This document shows positions 28,636-39,340 of a stretch of DNA of 64,000 nt, in pieces. Origin of the DNA: Rahnella ecdela (GTDB lineage Bacteria > Pseudomonadota > Gammaproteobacteria > Enterobacterales > Enterobacteriaceae); assembly GCF_019049625.1 (NCBI RefSeq), contig NZ_JAFMOY010000132.1:248001-312000 (forward strand), written 5' to 3'. Positions within the stretch are counted from its first letter, which is position 1, and every line of letters begins with the position of its first letter. Position numbers and translations under genes: made by a program. Below the pieces are notes generated by a model. That model was given only the letters and a program-made list of their open reading frames with translations, had not been told where the DNA came from and made no database searches.

Positions 28636-29370
28636 TTAAATCATATACATGCCGCCATTGACATGTAATGTTTCACCCGTGATATAGCCGGCCTCGTCAG
28701 AGGCTAAAAAAGCAACGGCGCTGGCAATTTCTTTGGCATCGCCCAACCGGTTGGCTGGAACTGATGACAAAATGCCTGCGCGTTGATCATCTGTCAACGC
28801 CCTTGTCATATCCGTCTCAATAAAGCCGGGAGCGACGACGTTGACAGTAATGCCACGTGAAGCGACTTCACGTGCCAAAGACTTACTAAAACCAATCAAG
28901 CCAGCTTTAGCCGCCGCGTAGTTCGCCTGCCCTGCGTTACCCATGGTGCCAACAACGGAACCAATTGTAATAATCCGTCCACACCGTTTCTTCATCATAG
29001 CCCGCATGACAGCTTTTGACAGCCGAAACACTGAAGTAAGATTCGTATCCAGGATATCCTGCCACTCATCATCCTTCATTCGCATGAGAAGGTTATCACG
29101 GGTAATGCCGGCATTATTAACTAAAATATCAATTTCGCCAAATTCAGCTCGAATAGTCGCCAATACTTGCTCAATAGATGCAGAATCAACCACATTGAGC
29201 ATAATACCTTTGCCATTTTCGCCTAAATATTCGCTGATCGCTTCAGCACCTTTCTCGCTGGTTGCTGTGCCGATCACTTTCGCGCCGCCTGCTACCAGTT
29301 TCTCTGCAATAGCGCGGCCGATACCACGACTAGCACCAGTAACAAGTGCAATTTTGCCTTCGAAGGTCAT
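28636..29370 (-). CDS. fabG: 3-oxoacyl-ACP reductase FabG
   Basis: FabG is the NADPH-dependent short-chain reductase of the elongation cycle. The 244 residues show GASRGIG (cofactor), NNAG, Ser in TIGSVVGTMGN and YAAAK (catalytic Tyr/Lys). Two ATG codons lie six bases apart. The downstream one is chosen because GAGG sits 5 nt ahead of it and the protein then begins MTFEGKIALVTG, like E. coli FabG. It follows fabD by 13 bp. Confidence 0.98.
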   Translation of the reverse strand: MTFEGKIALVTGASRGIGRAIAEKLVAGGAKVIGTATSEKGAEAISEYLGENGKGIMLNVVDSASIEQVLATIRAEFGEIDILVNNAGITRDNLLMRMKDDEWQDILDTNLTSVFRLSKAVMRAMMKKRCGRIITIGSVVGTMGNAGQANYAAAKAGLIGFSKSLAREVASRGITVNVVAPGFIETDMTRALTDDQRAGILSSVPANRLGDAKEIASAVAFLASDEAGYITGETLHVNGGMYMI

Positions 29371-29383
29371 ACTCATCCTCTTA

Positions 29384-30313
29384 TTACTGCTCTAACGCCG
29401 CTGCCAGGCTTGCCGTGTCATTCACAGCGGCCGCCGTCAGGGTATCAACAATACGTTTAGTCAGACCGGTCAGCACTTTACCCGGCCCCACTTCTAAAAG
29501 CTGCTCAACGCCCTGTGCTGCCATAAACTCGACAGACTCCGTCCAGCGCACCGGGCTGTATAGCTGGCGTACCAGCGCACTGCGGATGGCTTCAGGGGAC
29601 GTTTCGATTTTCACATCAACATTGTTCACTACAGAATACTGTGGTGCGCTGAATGTGACGTTTTCCAGTGCGACAGCCAGTTTATCCGCAGCAGGCTTCA
29701 TCAGCGCACAATGCGATGGCACACTGACAGGCAACGGCAGAGCACGTTTTGCACCCGCTTCTTTACAAGCAGCACCGGCACGTTCCACCGCTTCTTTGTT
29801 ACCCGCGATCACAACCTGACCTGGCGAGTTAAAGTTAACCGGAGAAACAACCTGTCCCTGAGCAGATTCTTCACAAGCTTTAGCAATCGCGTCGTTATCC
29901 AGACCGATAATTGCGTACATCGCGCCAGTACCTGCCGGAACCGCTTCCTGCATCAGTTTGCCGCGCAGTTCAACCAGGGAAATCGCCTGTTTGAAATCCA
30001 GTACGCCAGAACAAACCAGAGCAGAATATTCGCCCAGACTGTGGCCAGCCATGAGAACAGGCTGAGTGCCATTCTGCTGCTGCCATACGCGCCAGATAGC
30101 GACGGAAGCGGCCAGCAATGCAGGTTGCGTCTGCCAGGTTTTATTCAGTTCTTCAGCAGGCCCCTGTTGCACCAGCTGCCACAAATCATATCCCAGCGCC
30201 GAAGAAGCTTCGGCAAATGTTTCTTCAATCACCGGATGAGCAGCGGCTAAATCTGCCAGCATACCGAGCGTCTGAGAACCCTGACCAGGGAAAACAACTG
30301 CAATTTTTGTCAT
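29384..30313 (-). CDS. fabD: Malonyl-CoA:ACP transacylase FabD
   Basis: FabD transfers malonyl from CoA to ACP. The 309 residues contain the nucleophile elbow GHSLGEYSALV (Ser near 92), the N-terminal VFPGQGSQTLGML, and the His-bearing region VPSHCALM. It lies in the fabH-fabD-fabG run, 18 bp after fabH. Confidence 0.98.
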   Translation of the reverse strand: MTKIAVVFPGQGSQTLGMLADLAAAHPVIEETFAEASSALGYDLWQLVQQGPAEELNKTWQTQPALLAASVAIWRVWQQQNGTQPVLMAGHSLGEYSALVCSGVLDFKQAISLVELRGKLMQEAVPAGTGAMYAIIGLDNDAIAKACEESAQGQVVSPVNFNSPGQVVIAGNKEAVERAGAACKEAGAKRALPLPVSVPSHCALMKPAADKLAVALENVTFSAPQYSVVNNVDVKIETSPEAIRSALVRQLYSPVRWTESVEFMAAQGVEQLLEVGPGKVLTGLTKRIVDTLTAAAVNDTASLAAALEQ

Positions 30314-30331
30314 TTTTATCTTCCTGTTAAA

Positions 30332-31285
30332 TCAAAAACGTACCAGCGCCGAGCCCCAGGTAAAGCCACCGCCAAATGCTTCGAGCAACACTAATTGCCC
30401 GCGCTGAATTCTGCCGTCACGCACTGCTTCGTCAAATGCTGCTGGCACAGAAGCCGCAGAGGTATTGCCATGACGATCGAGCGTAACCACCACTTTATCC
30501 ATTTCCATTCCTAACTTTTTCGCTGTCGCACTGATAATGCGCAGGTTCGCCTGATGAGGAACCAGCCAGTCAAGTGCAGAACGGTCAAGATTATTCGCAG
30601 TCAGGGTTTCATCAACAATGTGCGCCAGTTCAGTTACAGCGACTTTGAAGACTTCATTCCCGGCCATGGTGACATACGCCGGTTTTTCCGGTTCTGACTG
30701 ACTTGGATAAGCCAACGTCAGCAAGTTGCCGTAATGACCATCGGCATGCATATGCGTAGAAATGATACCCTGCTCTTCGGATGCGCCCAGCAAGACTGCG
30801 CCCGCGCCATCACCAAAAAGAATAACGGTGCCACGATCTTCAGGATCGAGTTTACGCGACAGCACATCAGAACCGATCACCAGTGCATATTTCACGGCAC
30901 CGTTTTTGATGTACTGATCGGCTACGCTCAGTGCATAGGTAAAGCCGGCACAAGCCGCGGCCAGATCGAACGCTGCGGAATCCTTGATGCCCAGCATATT
31001 CTGCACCTGGCAGGCTGAACTCGGGAATGCATGTGAAGATGAGGTTGTTGCAACAATGATCAAACCCACGTCGCTTGCGCTGACGCCGGCCATTTCGAGT
31101 GCTTTTTCTGCAGCGTGCAGGCCCATTGTGGCCACAGTCTCATCCGGTGCAGCGATACGACGTTCACGAATACCTGTGCGGGTGACAATCCACTCGTCGG
31201 AGGTATCCACCATTTTTTCTAAGTCGGCATTAGTCCGAACTTGCACGGGCAAATAGCTCCCCGTACCGAGAATTTTTGTATACAT
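30332..31285 (-). CDS. fabH: 3-oxoacyl-ACP synthase III FabH
   Basis: FabH starts fatty-acid synthesis by condensing acetyl-CoA with malonyl-ACP. The 317 residues include catalytic Cys in [13 protein letters not shown] (near 112), His in [11 protein letters not shown] and Asn in [10 protein letters not shown]. The C-terminus [16 protein letters not shown] is typical. It begins 6 bp after the plsX stop. Confidence 0.98.
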   Translation of the reverse strand: MYTKILGTGSYLPVQVRTNADLEKMVDTSDEWIVTRTGIRERRIAAPDETVATMGLHAAEKALEMAGVSASDVGLIIVATTSSSHAFPSSACQVQNMLGIKDSAAFDLAAACAGFTYALSVADQYIKNGAVKYALVIGSDVLSRKLDPEDRGTVILFGDGAGAVLLGASEEQGIISTHMHADGHYGNLLTLAYPSQSEPEKPAYVTMAGNEVFKVAVTELAHIVDETLTANNLDRSALDWLVPHQANLRIISATAKKLGMEMDKVVVTLDRHGNTSAASVPAAFDEAVRDGRIQRGQLVLLEAFGGGFTWGSALVRF

Positions 31286-31291
31286 GTACGA

Positions 31292-32326
31292 TCAGTCACT
31301 CTTGGGTAATACAGCTTCAAGGCGCGCGGCAATCCGCTGAGGGACCTGCCGCTGCACCGCCTGCACAGCCTGTTCGATAGCGACAGCAAACGCACGCTGG
31401 TTTGCTCCGCCGTGGCTTTTAATAACGATGCCCCGTAATCCTAACAAACATGCGCCATTATACTGGTCGGGGTTGAGGTGGCTAAAACGCTTTAGCAACT
31501 TCTTCTGGACTATCCGTCCCAACCATTTCAACCACCAGGCCTTCTTGCCACCCTCACCGGAGGATTTTAACAGTGACAAAAACATCCTAATTACGCCTTC
31601 CATGGTCTTGAGCGTAACATTTCCAACGAAGCCGTCACACACCATCACATCTGTCTTACCGGTCAGAAGGTCATTGCCTTCAAGATAGCCGATATAGTTG
31701 ATTAATGCGGTATTTTTTAAAATAGCTGCGGCTTCGCGGATATTATCCAGCCCTTTGCTTTCTTCTTCGCCGATGTTGAGCAGGGCAACGCGGGGGTTTG
31801 TAATCCCCACCACCTGCTCGGCCATTACTGCACCCATCACGGCAAACTGGACCAGCATCGTGCTGTCACACTCAACGTTCGCCCCCAGATCCAGCACCAC
31901 AGTTTTACTGCGTTGCTGATTGGGCAGCACGCTCATTAGCGCCGGGCGTTCAATGCCATCCAGTGGCTTGACCACCATTTTGGCTAATCCCATCAGAGCA
32001 CCGGTATTTCCGGCACTGACACACGCCTGTGCATCTCCGCTTTTGATCAGTTCCAACGCCACACGCATTGAGCTTCCTTTACTGGCACGTATAGCTTGCG
32101 ATGCGCGCATGTCGCTGGCTATAACTGATTCAGCAGGAATTATCCGAATTCGTTCTTTTATAGAAGGATCGGCTTTGGCTAAGAAAGGTGTGATTGCGTC
32201 GGGATCGCCGACCAGAAGAAGATCTAATTCAGAATTAGAGATCAGTGCCTGCAATGAAGCAGGCACTGTGACGGAAGGACCGAAATCTCCGCCCATTACA
32301 TCTAACGCGATGGTTAGACGAGTCAA
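31292..32326 (-). CDS. plsX: Phosphate acyltransferase PlsX
   Basis: PlsX makes acyl-phosphate from acyl-ACP for glycerol-phosphate acylation. The 344 residues begin with the conserved block [16 protein letters not shown]. Later come [31 protein letters not shown] and [18 protein letters not shown]. The start is inferred as TTG with AAGG 7 nt upstream; the first ATG in frame lies inside the conserved core, and residues further upstream do not match the family. The C-terminus is shorter than in E. coli (ends LEAVLPKSD). It follows rpmF by 48 bp. Confidence 0.96.
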   Translation of the reverse strand: MTRLTIALDVMGGDFGPSVTVPASLQALISNSELDLLLVGDPDAITPFLAKADPSIKERIRIIPAESVIASDMRASQAIRASKGSSMRVALELIKSGDAQACVSAGNTGALMGLAKMVVKPLDGIERPALMSVLPNQQRSKTVVLDLGANVECDSTMLVQFAVMGAVMAEQVVGITNPRVALLNIGEEESKGLDNIREAAAILKNTALINYIGYLEGNDLLTGKTDVMVCDGFVGNVTLKTMEGVIRMFLSLLKSSGEGGKKAWWLKWLGRIVQKKLLKRFSHLNPDQYNGACLLGLRGIVIKSHGGANQRAFAVAIEQAVQAVQRQVPQRIAARLEAVLPKSD

Positions 32327-32374
32327 GGTATCGCCTTGCCAGCACTTATCACGTGAATAAGTTGCAGGCAATTA

Positions 32375-32554
<180 letters not shown>

Positions 32555-33079
32555 TTAAGTACTTTTCTTTAAACTCGCTAATACGGCAAATGGATTAGGT
32601 TTCTCCGCCTCTTCAGGCAGTTTGCCAAATACCATGTCCGCGTCGGACACTTCACAGTGTTCAGATTCATGTACCGGAACGACAGGCAGTGAAAGAATAA
32701 TTTCGTCTTCAATCATCGCCAGCAAATCGACTTCGCCAAAATCATCGACTTCGATCGGCTCGTACGCTTCCGGTAATGCCTCAGCCTGTTCATCATTCTG
32801 GACAGGGCTAAAACAATATGTTGTGTGAACCTGATGTTCAAACGTCTTACCGCATCTCTGGCATTCCAGAGTTACAGCAACATCTGATTGGCCGGTAATC
32901 ACAGCCAGGCGCTGATTGTCGATATCAAACGACAATGAGGTTTGTATATCAGAATCCACACTGACCACTGATTGGGCAACACGCGTAACCTGATCTGCAG
33001 TATAGACACCTGTATAGTCTAAACGCTTCTGGGCAGTGCGGACCGCATCAAGGGTCAGGGGTAATTTTACTTTTTGCAT
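32555..33079 (-). CDS. yceD: YceD-family protein (DUF177), linked to 23S rRNA accumulation
   Basis: The 174 residues contain the DUF177 pattern with [12 protein letters not shown] in the middle and an acidic central segment ([20 protein letters not shown]). The C-terminus is [12 protein letters not shown]. Relatives affect 23S rRNA levels in bacteria and plastids, but the mechanism is not known. It is first of yceD-rpmF-plsX. The 142 bp upstream, shared with yceF, must hold both promoters; E. coli also encodes the sRNA SraB in this gap, which I cannot confirm here. Confidence 0.93.
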   Translation of the reverse strand: MQKVKLPLTLDAVRTAQKRLDYTGVYTADQVTRVAQSVVSVDSDIQTSLSFDIDNQRLAVITGQSDVAVTLECQRCGKTFEHQVHTTYCFSPVQNDEQAEALPEAYEPIEVDDFGEVDLLAMIEDEIILSLPVVPVHESEHCEVSDADMVFGKLPEEAEKPNPFAVLASLKKST

Positions 33080-33221
33080 AGGGCGCGCATATTAACTTTG
33101 TAACGACATAGAGTCAAAGAAAAAGGCCTCAAAACCGCACCTTTCACCAATATTCGCTTCCGCAGCGGCCGACAGTTTAAAATGTGTGATTCAATAACGC
33201 TACGCTTTGTGAAAAAAAATT

Positions 33222-33824
33222 ATGATTATGTCTTCACCACAATTACTTTTAGCCTCGACCTCGGTCTACCGTAAAGCGTTGCTGGAGAAAACCGGCCTGA
33301 CGTTTACCTGTGCATCCCCCAATATTGATGAAACTCCGGCATCCGGTGAGAGCCCGACAGAACTGGTGAAACGCCTGGCACAATCCAAAGCCAGCGCACT
33401 CGCCACTGCCCATCCGCATCATCTGATTATAGGTTCCGACCAGGTCTGCGTAATTGATGGGAGGATAACCGGGAAGCCGCACACTTTCGATAATGCGTTC
33501 AGACAACTTCAGGCAGCCAGTGGCAAAACCGTAACTTTTTATACAGGCCTGAGCCTTTATAATAGCGAGACCTCACAAGCAAAGACGATTTGCGAAACCT
33601 TCGACGTGACTTTCAGGCCATTAACGGCTGAAGAAATTTCAGGTTATCTGCATCGCGAAGAGCCGTATGACTGCGCCGGCAGCTTTAAATGCGAAGGACT
33701 GGGGATCACACTTTTCGACAGTCTGACGGGACGCGACCCGAATACGCTGATTGGCCTGCCTCTTATTGCCCTGCTCGCATTACTGCGCGAACACGGCATC
33801 AACCCTTTACTTGAGACTCAATGA
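33222..33824 (+). CDS. yceF: Maf-like nucleotide pyrophosphatase YceF
   Basis: This is a house-cleaning pyrophosphatase of the Maf family; the YceF branch acts on 7-methyl-GTP. The 200 residues show [16 protein letters not shown] (nucleotide/phosphate loop), DETP and IIGSDQVCV with the catalytic Asp. A C-terminal [12 protein letters not shown] is also present. Two ATGs (33222 and 33228) are possible and neither has a clear ribosome site. It is divergent from yceD. Confidence 0.95.
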   Translation: MIMSSPQLLLASTSVYRKALLEKTGLTFTCASPNIDETPASGESPTELVKRLAQSKASALATAHPHHLIIGSDQVCVIDGRITGKPHTFDNAFRQLQAASGKTVTFYTGLSLYNSETSQAKTICETFDVTFRPLTAEEISGYLHREEPYDCAGSFKCEGLGITLFDSLTGRDPNTLIGLPLIALLALLREHGINPLLETQ

Positions 33825-33845
33825 GACTCAATAATTTTCAGACAT

Positions 33846-33875
33846 AAAAAAGGCGCAACCTGTGCGCCTTTTTAT
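33846..33875. terminator. Bidirectional terminator between yceF and rluC
   Basis: A 9-bp stem AAAGGCGCA/TGCGCCTTT with a 5-nt loop and A/T tracts on both sides lies between the convergent yceF (+) and rluC (-). Confidence 0.87.
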
Positions 33876-33893
33876 GACTCATACTCTGATTTC

Positions 33894-34856
33894 TTAGCGG
33901 GCAGTGGATTTTCCGCGCAAAATTTTCAGGCAGTTACGCAGTTTGGCATCCATCGGAGCCTCAATGCGCATCGTTTCACCGGTGGCGGGATGTTCAAAAC
34001 GCAGCGCAGCCGCATGCAGGAAAAGACGGTTCAGCCCCGTTCCTGACAGTTTTGCATCAAAATCGCGCTCACCATAACGATCGTCAAAAGCAATCGGATG
34101 ACCGGCGTGCAGCGCGTGCACACGGATCTGGTGCGTTCTGCCGGTCACCGGACTGGCTTTGACCAGCGTCGCAAATTCATACCGTTCTTCAATTTTAAAG
34201 CGCGTTTCAGAAGGCTTGCCTTCCGCATTTACCCTGACCACACGTTCACCGCTTTGCAGAATATTTTTCAGCAACGGAGCCTGCACCACTTTGCAATGCG
34301 AAGGCCATTCGCCGCGCACCAGAGCCAAGTAATCCTTCTGCATGCTTTTAACACGCAGTTGCTCATGCAGGGATCGCAGGGCAGACCGCTTCTTGGCGAC
34401 CAGCAGAACACCGGAAGTATCGCGGTCCAGACGGTGAACCAGCTCAAGGAATCGCGCTTCCGGACGTAAAGCCCGCAGACCTTCAATCACGCCAAAGCTC
34501 AGCCCGCTGCCACCATGAACGGCAGTCCCGGACGGTTTATTGAGGATCAGCAGGTGATCGTCTTCATATAAGATGCAATTGGCTAAAGCAGCAACTTTAT
34601 CCAGTTTCGCGGAAACCGGCGCTTCATCGCGCTCAGCCACGCGAACCGGCGGCACGCGCACTTCATCCCCGGCAAGTAATTTGTATTCAGGCTTAATTCT
34701 TTTCTTATTAACCCGCACCTCTCCTTTACGCACGATGCGATAGATCATGCTCTTCGGCACGCCCTTCAGGATTTTAAGTAAGAAGTTGTCGATGCGCTGA
34801 CCGGCTTCGTCTTCAGAGATGGGGATTAATTGTACAGTTGGATTCTCAGTTTTCAT
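33894..34856 (-). CDS. rluC: 23S rRNA pseudouridine synthase RluC (positions 955/2504/2580)
   Basis: RluC makes three pseudouridines in 23S rRNA. The 320 residues have an N-terminal S4 RNA-binding domain (about 20-85, [22 protein letters not shown]) and a catalytic domain with HRLDRDTSG, whose second Asp is the catalytic residue. [10 protein letters not shown] and [11 protein letters not shown] follow. The frame is open 44 codons further upstream, but [12 protein letters not shown] matches the family start. It is divergent from rne. Confidence 0.97.
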   Translation of the reverse strand: MKTENPTVQLIPISEDEAGQRIDNFLLKILKGVPKSMIYRIVRKGEVRVNKKRIKPEYKLLAGDEVRVPPVRVAERDEAPVSAKLDKVAALANCILYEDDHLLILNKPSGTAVHGGSGLSFGVIEGLRALRPEARFLELVHRLDRDTSGVLLVAKKRSALRSLHEQLRVKSMQKDYLALVRGEWPSHCKVVQAPLLKNILQSGERVVRVNAEGKPSETRFKIEERYEFATLVKASPVTGRTHQIRVHALHAGHPIAFDDRYGERDFDAKLSGTGLNRLFLHAAALRFEHPATGETMRIEAPMDAKLRNCLKILRGKSTAR

Positions 34857-35456
34857 GGCTCGCGATTCTAAATATCCGGCACGGTTCGCGCCACTGATTT
34901 TTATGTGCTTAACTCTTACTTTACCAGTAACAGCCGAGGAAAACCCTTCTATACCCCCTGTTTTTACAGAATGCTTATGTTCAGACAATGCGGCGCATCT
35001 CTCATTGAGGTAAATATCTTACCCGCATGGGAAAAGTCACCTTGCTATCACAGTGCCTGCAATGGAATAATGAAACTACTTTCGGCGTTGTTTCTCTTAA
35101 GTTAGGGAAAACGCAGGAATTATAGATTTGCCTGATCGCACAAAAACGCAGCAATGGCGTAAGACGTAATGTGAAATCAAGCAATTAGCGGGCTGCGGGT
35201 TGCAGCTTGGCCGGCATACGGAATGAGATCTGTTAACCTAAATTCAGAAGCTATTCCCCTAATAAAAGTGCTGCTTTCATAACGCTGGTGCCTTTAATAC
35301 AGCAAAAGCAGACTTACCGAAATAATGCGCCCCTATGCAAGCGACAGCCGTGAGGTTGACGATTTGCGAGAAGACTCGGGGCCAACGGTTTATCCGGTCA
35401 TGAGGTCATTTTGCCCGCAGCTCTGTCAATAATGGAATAATAACGAGTAAGTTAAG
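34857..35456 (+). promoter_or_regulatory. rluC-rne intergenic region including the rne 5' leader
   Basis: This 600-bp non-coding gap separates divergent rluC and rne. In E. coli the rne mRNA has a 361-nt structured leader through which RNase E controls its own message. The unusual gap and the last bases before the ATG (AACGAGTAAGTTAAG, as in E. coli) support a similar leader here. Short open frames inside have no family resemblance. I did not fold the region. Confidence 0.6.
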
Positions 35457-38400
35457 ATGAAAAGAATGTTGATTAACGCGACTCAGCAAGAAGAGTTGCG
35501 CGTTGCCCTTGTAGATGGACAGCGGCTGTATGATTTGGATATTGAAAGTCCGGGCCATGAGCAGAAAAAAGCGAACATTTACAAAGGTAAAATCACCCGC
35601 ATTGAACCTAGTCTGGAAGCGGCATTCGTAGATTACGGCGCAGAACGACATGGTTTCCTCCCTCTGAAAGAAATTTCCCGTGAATATTTCCCTGGTAACT
35701 ATTCTTCCCACGGCCGCCCAAACATCAAAGATGTGTTGCGCGAAGGTCAGGAAGTTATCGTTCAGGTTGATAAAGAAGAACGTGGAAATAAAGGCGCAGC
35801 ACTGACGACGTTTATCAGTCTGGCCGGTAGTTATCTGGTTCTGATGCCTAACAATCCACGCGCTGGGGGAATTTCCCGCCGGATTGAAGGTGATGACCGT
35901 ACTGAACTGAAAGAAGCGCTGTCTTCTCTGCAATTGCCTGATGGCATGGGTCTGATTGTGCGTACTGCCGGTGTTGGCAAATCCGCAGAAGCCCTGCAAT
36001 GGGACCTGACTTTCCGTCTCAAACATTGGGATGCTATCAAGAAAGCAGCTGAAGGCCGCCCTGCTCCGTTCCTGATCCATCAGGAAAGCAACGTTATCGT
36101 TCGTGCATTCCGTGATTATCTGCGTCCGGACATCGGCGAAATTCTTATCGATAACCCGAAAATCCTCGATCTGGCAAAAGAGCATATCGCCGCTCTGGGC
36201 CGTCCTGATTTCAGCAGCAAAATTAAACCGTACGTCGGTGAAATTCCGCTGTTCAGTCACTACCAGATCGAATCGCAAATCGAATCCGCCTTCCAGCGTG
36301 AAGTTCGTCTGCCTTCCGGTGGCTCGATTGTTATCGACAGCACCGAAGCGCTGACTGCTATCGATATCAACTCCGCGCGTGCAACCCGCGGCGGCGATAT
36401 CGAAGAGACGGCGTTTAATACCAACCTTGAAGCGGCAGACGAAATTGCCCGCCAGTTGCGCCTGCGCGACCTCGGTGGCTTGATCGTTATCGACTTCATT
36501 GATATGACGCCAGTTCGCCACCAGCGCGAAGTGGAAAACCGTCTGCGTGACGCCGTTCGTCAGGATCGCGCACGTATCCAGATTGGTCGCATTTCCCGTT
36601 TCGGCTTACTGGAAATGTCCCGTCAGCGCCTGAGCCCGTCACTGGGTGAATCAACGCACCATATCTGCCCACGTTGCGCAGGTACCGGTACCGTCCGTGA
36701 CAACGAATCTCTGTCACTGTCGATTCTGCGTCTGATTGAAGAAGAAGCGCTGAAGGAAAACACCAAAGAAGTGCATGCCATCGTTCCAGTGCCAATCGCT
36801 TCTTACCTGCTGAACGAAAAACGTGAATCGGTGAATGCCATCGAGAAACGTCAGGGTGGCGTGCGTGCGGTGATCGTACCTAACGATCAGATGCAAACTC
36901 CGCATTACCACGTTCTGCGTGTTCGTAAAGGCGAAGAAATCTCTGCACTGAGCTACCTGCTGCCACAGATCCACGAAGCAGAAATGCTGCAACCTTCTGA
37001 AGAGTTGCCGACTGAACGTCGTCGTCCTGAGCAACCGGCTCTGGCTGCCTTTGCGCTGCAAAGCGAAGCGCCGCCATCCAGCTTCGAGCAGACCACTACC
37101 ACTGAAGAACCTGTCAAAACCCGCACCGCCACAGTGAATGCTCCGGCAGCTCCTGTTGCTGAGAAATCAGGTTTTGTCAGCCGTCTGCTGAGCGGGTTGA
37201 AAAGCTTGTTCGCTCCGGAACCACAGCAGGAAGTTAAACCTGTTGAGGCACCGAAAGAGACCCCGGAAGCAACTGAAACCGAAAACCGTCGTAACAACGA
37301 ACGCCGTAACCAGCGTCGTCAGGGCGGACGTCGTGACCGCAACGGTGAGCGTAATGACCGCGGTAATCGTGGCGAACGTGGCGAAGGTCGTGATAACAAT
37401 CGTGGCGAAAGCCGTGATAACCGCGAGAATAATCGCGAGCAACGTGACGATCAGCGTCGTGGCCGTCGTAATCAGGAACCGGTTGTTACCGAAAGTCGTA
37501 ATGAAGAAGTTGAAACTGCCGCTCGCGAAGAACAGCAGCAGCAACCTCGTCGTGAACGTTCCCGTCGCCGTTCTGAAGACAAACGTAAACCGCAAACTGA
37601 AGAAAAAATTCAGGATGCAGTTGCCGTTGAGCAAGTTGTTGCTCCGGTAGTGACTGATGAAGCTGAACAGGAAGATCGTCAGCCAGCACAGCGCCGTCAG
37701 CGTCGTCAGCTGAATCAGAAAATCCGCTTTGAATCCGAAGAAGTGGATCACGAAGAAGAAGCTGCGGCTCAGTTGCTGATCACAGGTACTCGTCCTACAG
37801 CACCAGCGCCAGCAGTAGTTGCGCAAGAACCTTCTGATGCAGAACCCGCAAACGCTGCTGACAGCGAAGACAATCAGAATGACAATGCCCGTGAAAACGG
37901 TATGCCACGTCGTTCACGCCGTTCTCCACGTCACCTGCGCGTCAGCGGTCAGCGTCGTCGTCGTTACCGCGATGAGCGTTACCCGACTCAGTCACCAATG
38001 CCAATGGCGGGTGCGTTCGTTTCTCCGGAAATGGCGTCAGGTAAAGTGTGGATCACCTATCCGGTGGCTCAGTCTTCTGAATATCAGTCATCTGAATATC
38101 AGTCCCATGAGCAGCAGACTACTGAAGCAGAAGCACCTGAAGTGCTGACCCAGCAGGTTGAGATTGCACAGGCGAATACGCCGGTTATTTCTGAAACTGC
38201 AGAAGTCGCACCTCAGCCAGCCGCTGAGCCAGAAACTGCTTTTGAACCCGCACAGCAAGAAGCACCAGCGCAAATCGCGCAACCTTTTGCCGATGAACCT
38301 GTATTGGTTGAACCTGCAACCGCGGAACCTGTTGAAGAAACGCCTGTTGTCGAGATAGCGCCAGAAGCGCACGAGCCAGCAGTTGTTGAACCAACAGCCG

Positions 38401-38747
38401 TGCTGGCTGAACCAGAGCTTCAGGCACCTGCGCACGTCGCAGAACCTGAAGTGAAAGTTGAAGCGAAAGCAGAACCGGTTGCAGAAGTTAAACCTGCTGT
38501 GGAAAATGCGCCAGTTACGCAAGCTCCGGCAGTGACTGAAGCTGCAGTTGTAGCGCCTCGCTTCAAGCATTTCGCGACAGCGCCTATGACCAAAGCACCC
38601 GCGCCGAGCTATGTGCCTGAACCAGCGCGTCACAGTGAATGGGTTCGCCCTGAGTTCAACTTCGATGGTAAAGGTTCTGCCGGTGGCCATGCTGCAGTCA
38701 CTACTGCAACGGCTCCTGCAACCAAACCGGAGATGCCAGCAGAGTAA
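35457..38747 (+). CDS. rne: Ribonuclease E
   Basis: RNase E is the endonuclease scaffold of the RNA degradosome. The 1096 residues begin with the S1 domain (about 37-125) and the catalytic core. The metal-binding Asp residues lie in [15 protein letters not shown] (about 303) and [12 protein letters not shown] (about 346). The zinc link is CPRCAGTG. The C-terminal half is disordered: a membrane-targeting helix ([16 protein letters not shown]), a very Arg/Asn-rich RNA-binding segment, and a second Arg-rich patch ([14 protein letters not shown]). A Pro/Ala/Glu-rich tail ends in a PNPase-binding-type terminus ([19 protein letters not shown]). It is slightly longer than E. coli (1061). Confidence 0.98.
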   Translation: MKRMLINATQQEELRVALVDGQRLYDLDIESPGHEQKKANIYKGKITRIEPSLEAAFVDYGAERHGFLPLKEISREYFPGNYSSHGRPNIKDVLREGQEVIVQVDKEERGNKGAALTTFISLAGSYLVLMPNNPRAGGISRRIEGDDRTELKEALSSLQLPDGMGLIVRTAGVGKSAEALQWDLTFRLKHWDAIKKAAEGRPAPFLIHQESNVIVRAFRDYLRPDIGEILIDNPKILDLAKEHIAALGRPDFSSKIKPYVGEIPLFSHYQIESQIESAFQREVRLPSGGSIVIDSTEALTAIDINSARATRGGDIEETAFNTNLEAADEIARQLRLRDLGGLIVIDFIDMTPVRHQREVENRLRDAVRQDRARIQIGRISRFGLLEMSRQRLSPSLGESTHHICPRCAGTGTVRDNESLSLSILRLIEEEALKENTKEVHAIVPVPIASYLLNEKRESVNAIEKRQGGVRAVIVPNDQMQTPHYHVLRVRKGEEISALSYLLPQIHEAEMLQPSEELPTERRRPEQPALAAFALQSEAPPSSFEQTTTTEEPVKTRTATVNAPAAPVAEKSGFVSRLLSGLKSLFAPEPQQEVKPVEAPKETPEATETENRRNNERRNQRRQGGRRDRNGERNDRGNRGERGEGRDNNRGESRDNRENNREQRDDQRRGRRNQEPVVTESRNEEVETAAREEQQQQPRRERSRRRSEDKRKPQTEEKIQDAVAVEQVVAPVVTDEAEQEDRQPAQRRQRRQLNQKIRFESEEVDHEEEAAAQLLITGTRPTAPAPAVVAQEPSDAEPANAADSEDNQNDNARENGMPRRSRRSPRHLRVSGQRRRRYRDERYPTQSPMPMAGAFVSPEMASGKVWITYPVAQSSEYQSSEYQSHEQQTTEAEAPEVLTQQVEIAQANTPVISETAEVAPQPAAEPETAFEPAQQEAPAQIAQPFADEPVLVEPATAEPVEETPVVEIAPEAHEPAVVEPTAVLAEPELQAPAHVAEPEVKVEAKAEPVAEVKPAVENAPVTQAPAVTEAAVVAPRFKHFATAPMTKAPAPSYVPEPARHSEWVRPEFNFDGKGSAGGHAAVTTATAPATKPEMPAE
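38070..38099 (+). repeat. 15-bp tandem duplication in the rne tail
   Basis: Two adjacent 15-bp copies, differing at one base, encode QSSEY twice, just after the conserved second Arg-rich region of RNase E. The repeat is in frame and lies in a disordered part, so copy number can change without breaking the protein. Confidence 0.85.
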
Positions 38748-38776
38748 TTGCGCTGAGCTGAGATTGTCACAAAAGT

Positions 38777-38802
38777 AAAAACCCGCCTCGGCGGGTTTTT
38801 TT
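38777..38802 (+). terminator. rne terminator
   Basis: A GC-rich hairpin ACCCGC-CTCG-GCGGGT, flanked by AAAA and TTTTTTT, lies 30 bp past the rne stop. Confidence 0.9.
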
Positions 38803-38829
38803 ATTGGCTGTAAATCTGACCGACGAGAA

Positions 38830-39117
38830 TCAGGCCAGACTTTTCAGACGACGGATCGTCAGTTCCTCAAGCTTCCCTTCCAGGCTTTTTGCGAAATGCT
38901 GGAAATGCTCGGTCTTATTATGCTGGTTCAACGCATCCTCTGATGCCCAGCGCTCATAGAAAACAAACGTCCCGTCGGTATCCAGATCCTGGTGCAGTTC
39001 ATATTGCAGGCACCCTACTTCCTGGCGACTCGGCTCAATTACGTCAAGCAATGCTTCTGTCACTTTTGTCCTGAATTCTTTTTTCGCGACAATGGTAGCA
39101 ACAACTCTGATTTCCAT
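38830..39117 (-). CDS. Putative quinol monooxygenase (ABM domain)
   Basis: This is a small dimeric ferredoxin-like-fold protein of the antibiotic-biosynthesis-monooxygenase (YgiN-like) family. Its 95 residues include CLQYELHQDLDTDGTFVFYERWASEDALNQHNKTEHFQHF, the family core (here as two adjoining halves), with the His residues usual in these proteins. The start MEIRVVATIV has GGGAG about 6 nt upstream; a longer in-frame extension is rejected. The substrate is unknown; family members act on quinols or only bind ligands. It lies between the conserved genes rne and pyrC, where E. coli has a long unrelated segment. Confidence 0.85.
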   Translation of the reverse strand: MEIRVVATIVAKKEFRTKVTEALLDVIEPSRQEVGCLQYELHQDLDTDGTFVFYERWASEDALNQHNKTEHFQHFAKSLEGKLEELTIRRLKSLA

Positions 39118-39340
39118 AATGGTTCTCCCGTTATTTTGTCCTGCTTCAGGCACAAACCATGAAGCACAGTAACTAAAATCTCCTACCACTATGAACCTTT
39201 CGATACATTGATTTCAATACGAACTTTATTTAACAGATGCAACACAACGCTTTTACGCTTATTCTTGTTCCCCGCCGTTAATGCTCCCATTACCGCACCT
39301 GATCCCAACATCTTGTCTCTCAATGCCGGAGTTTTGCCTG

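Noticed and set aside
35406-36521. A 371-codon open frame antisense to the start of rne
   Set aside because: It is a frame shadow of the highly conserved RNase E catalytic domain; no family motif, signal or ribosome site.
37260-37500. Arg/Asn-rich repetitive stretch
   Set aside because: It is the RNA-binding segment of RNase E, expected in the family.
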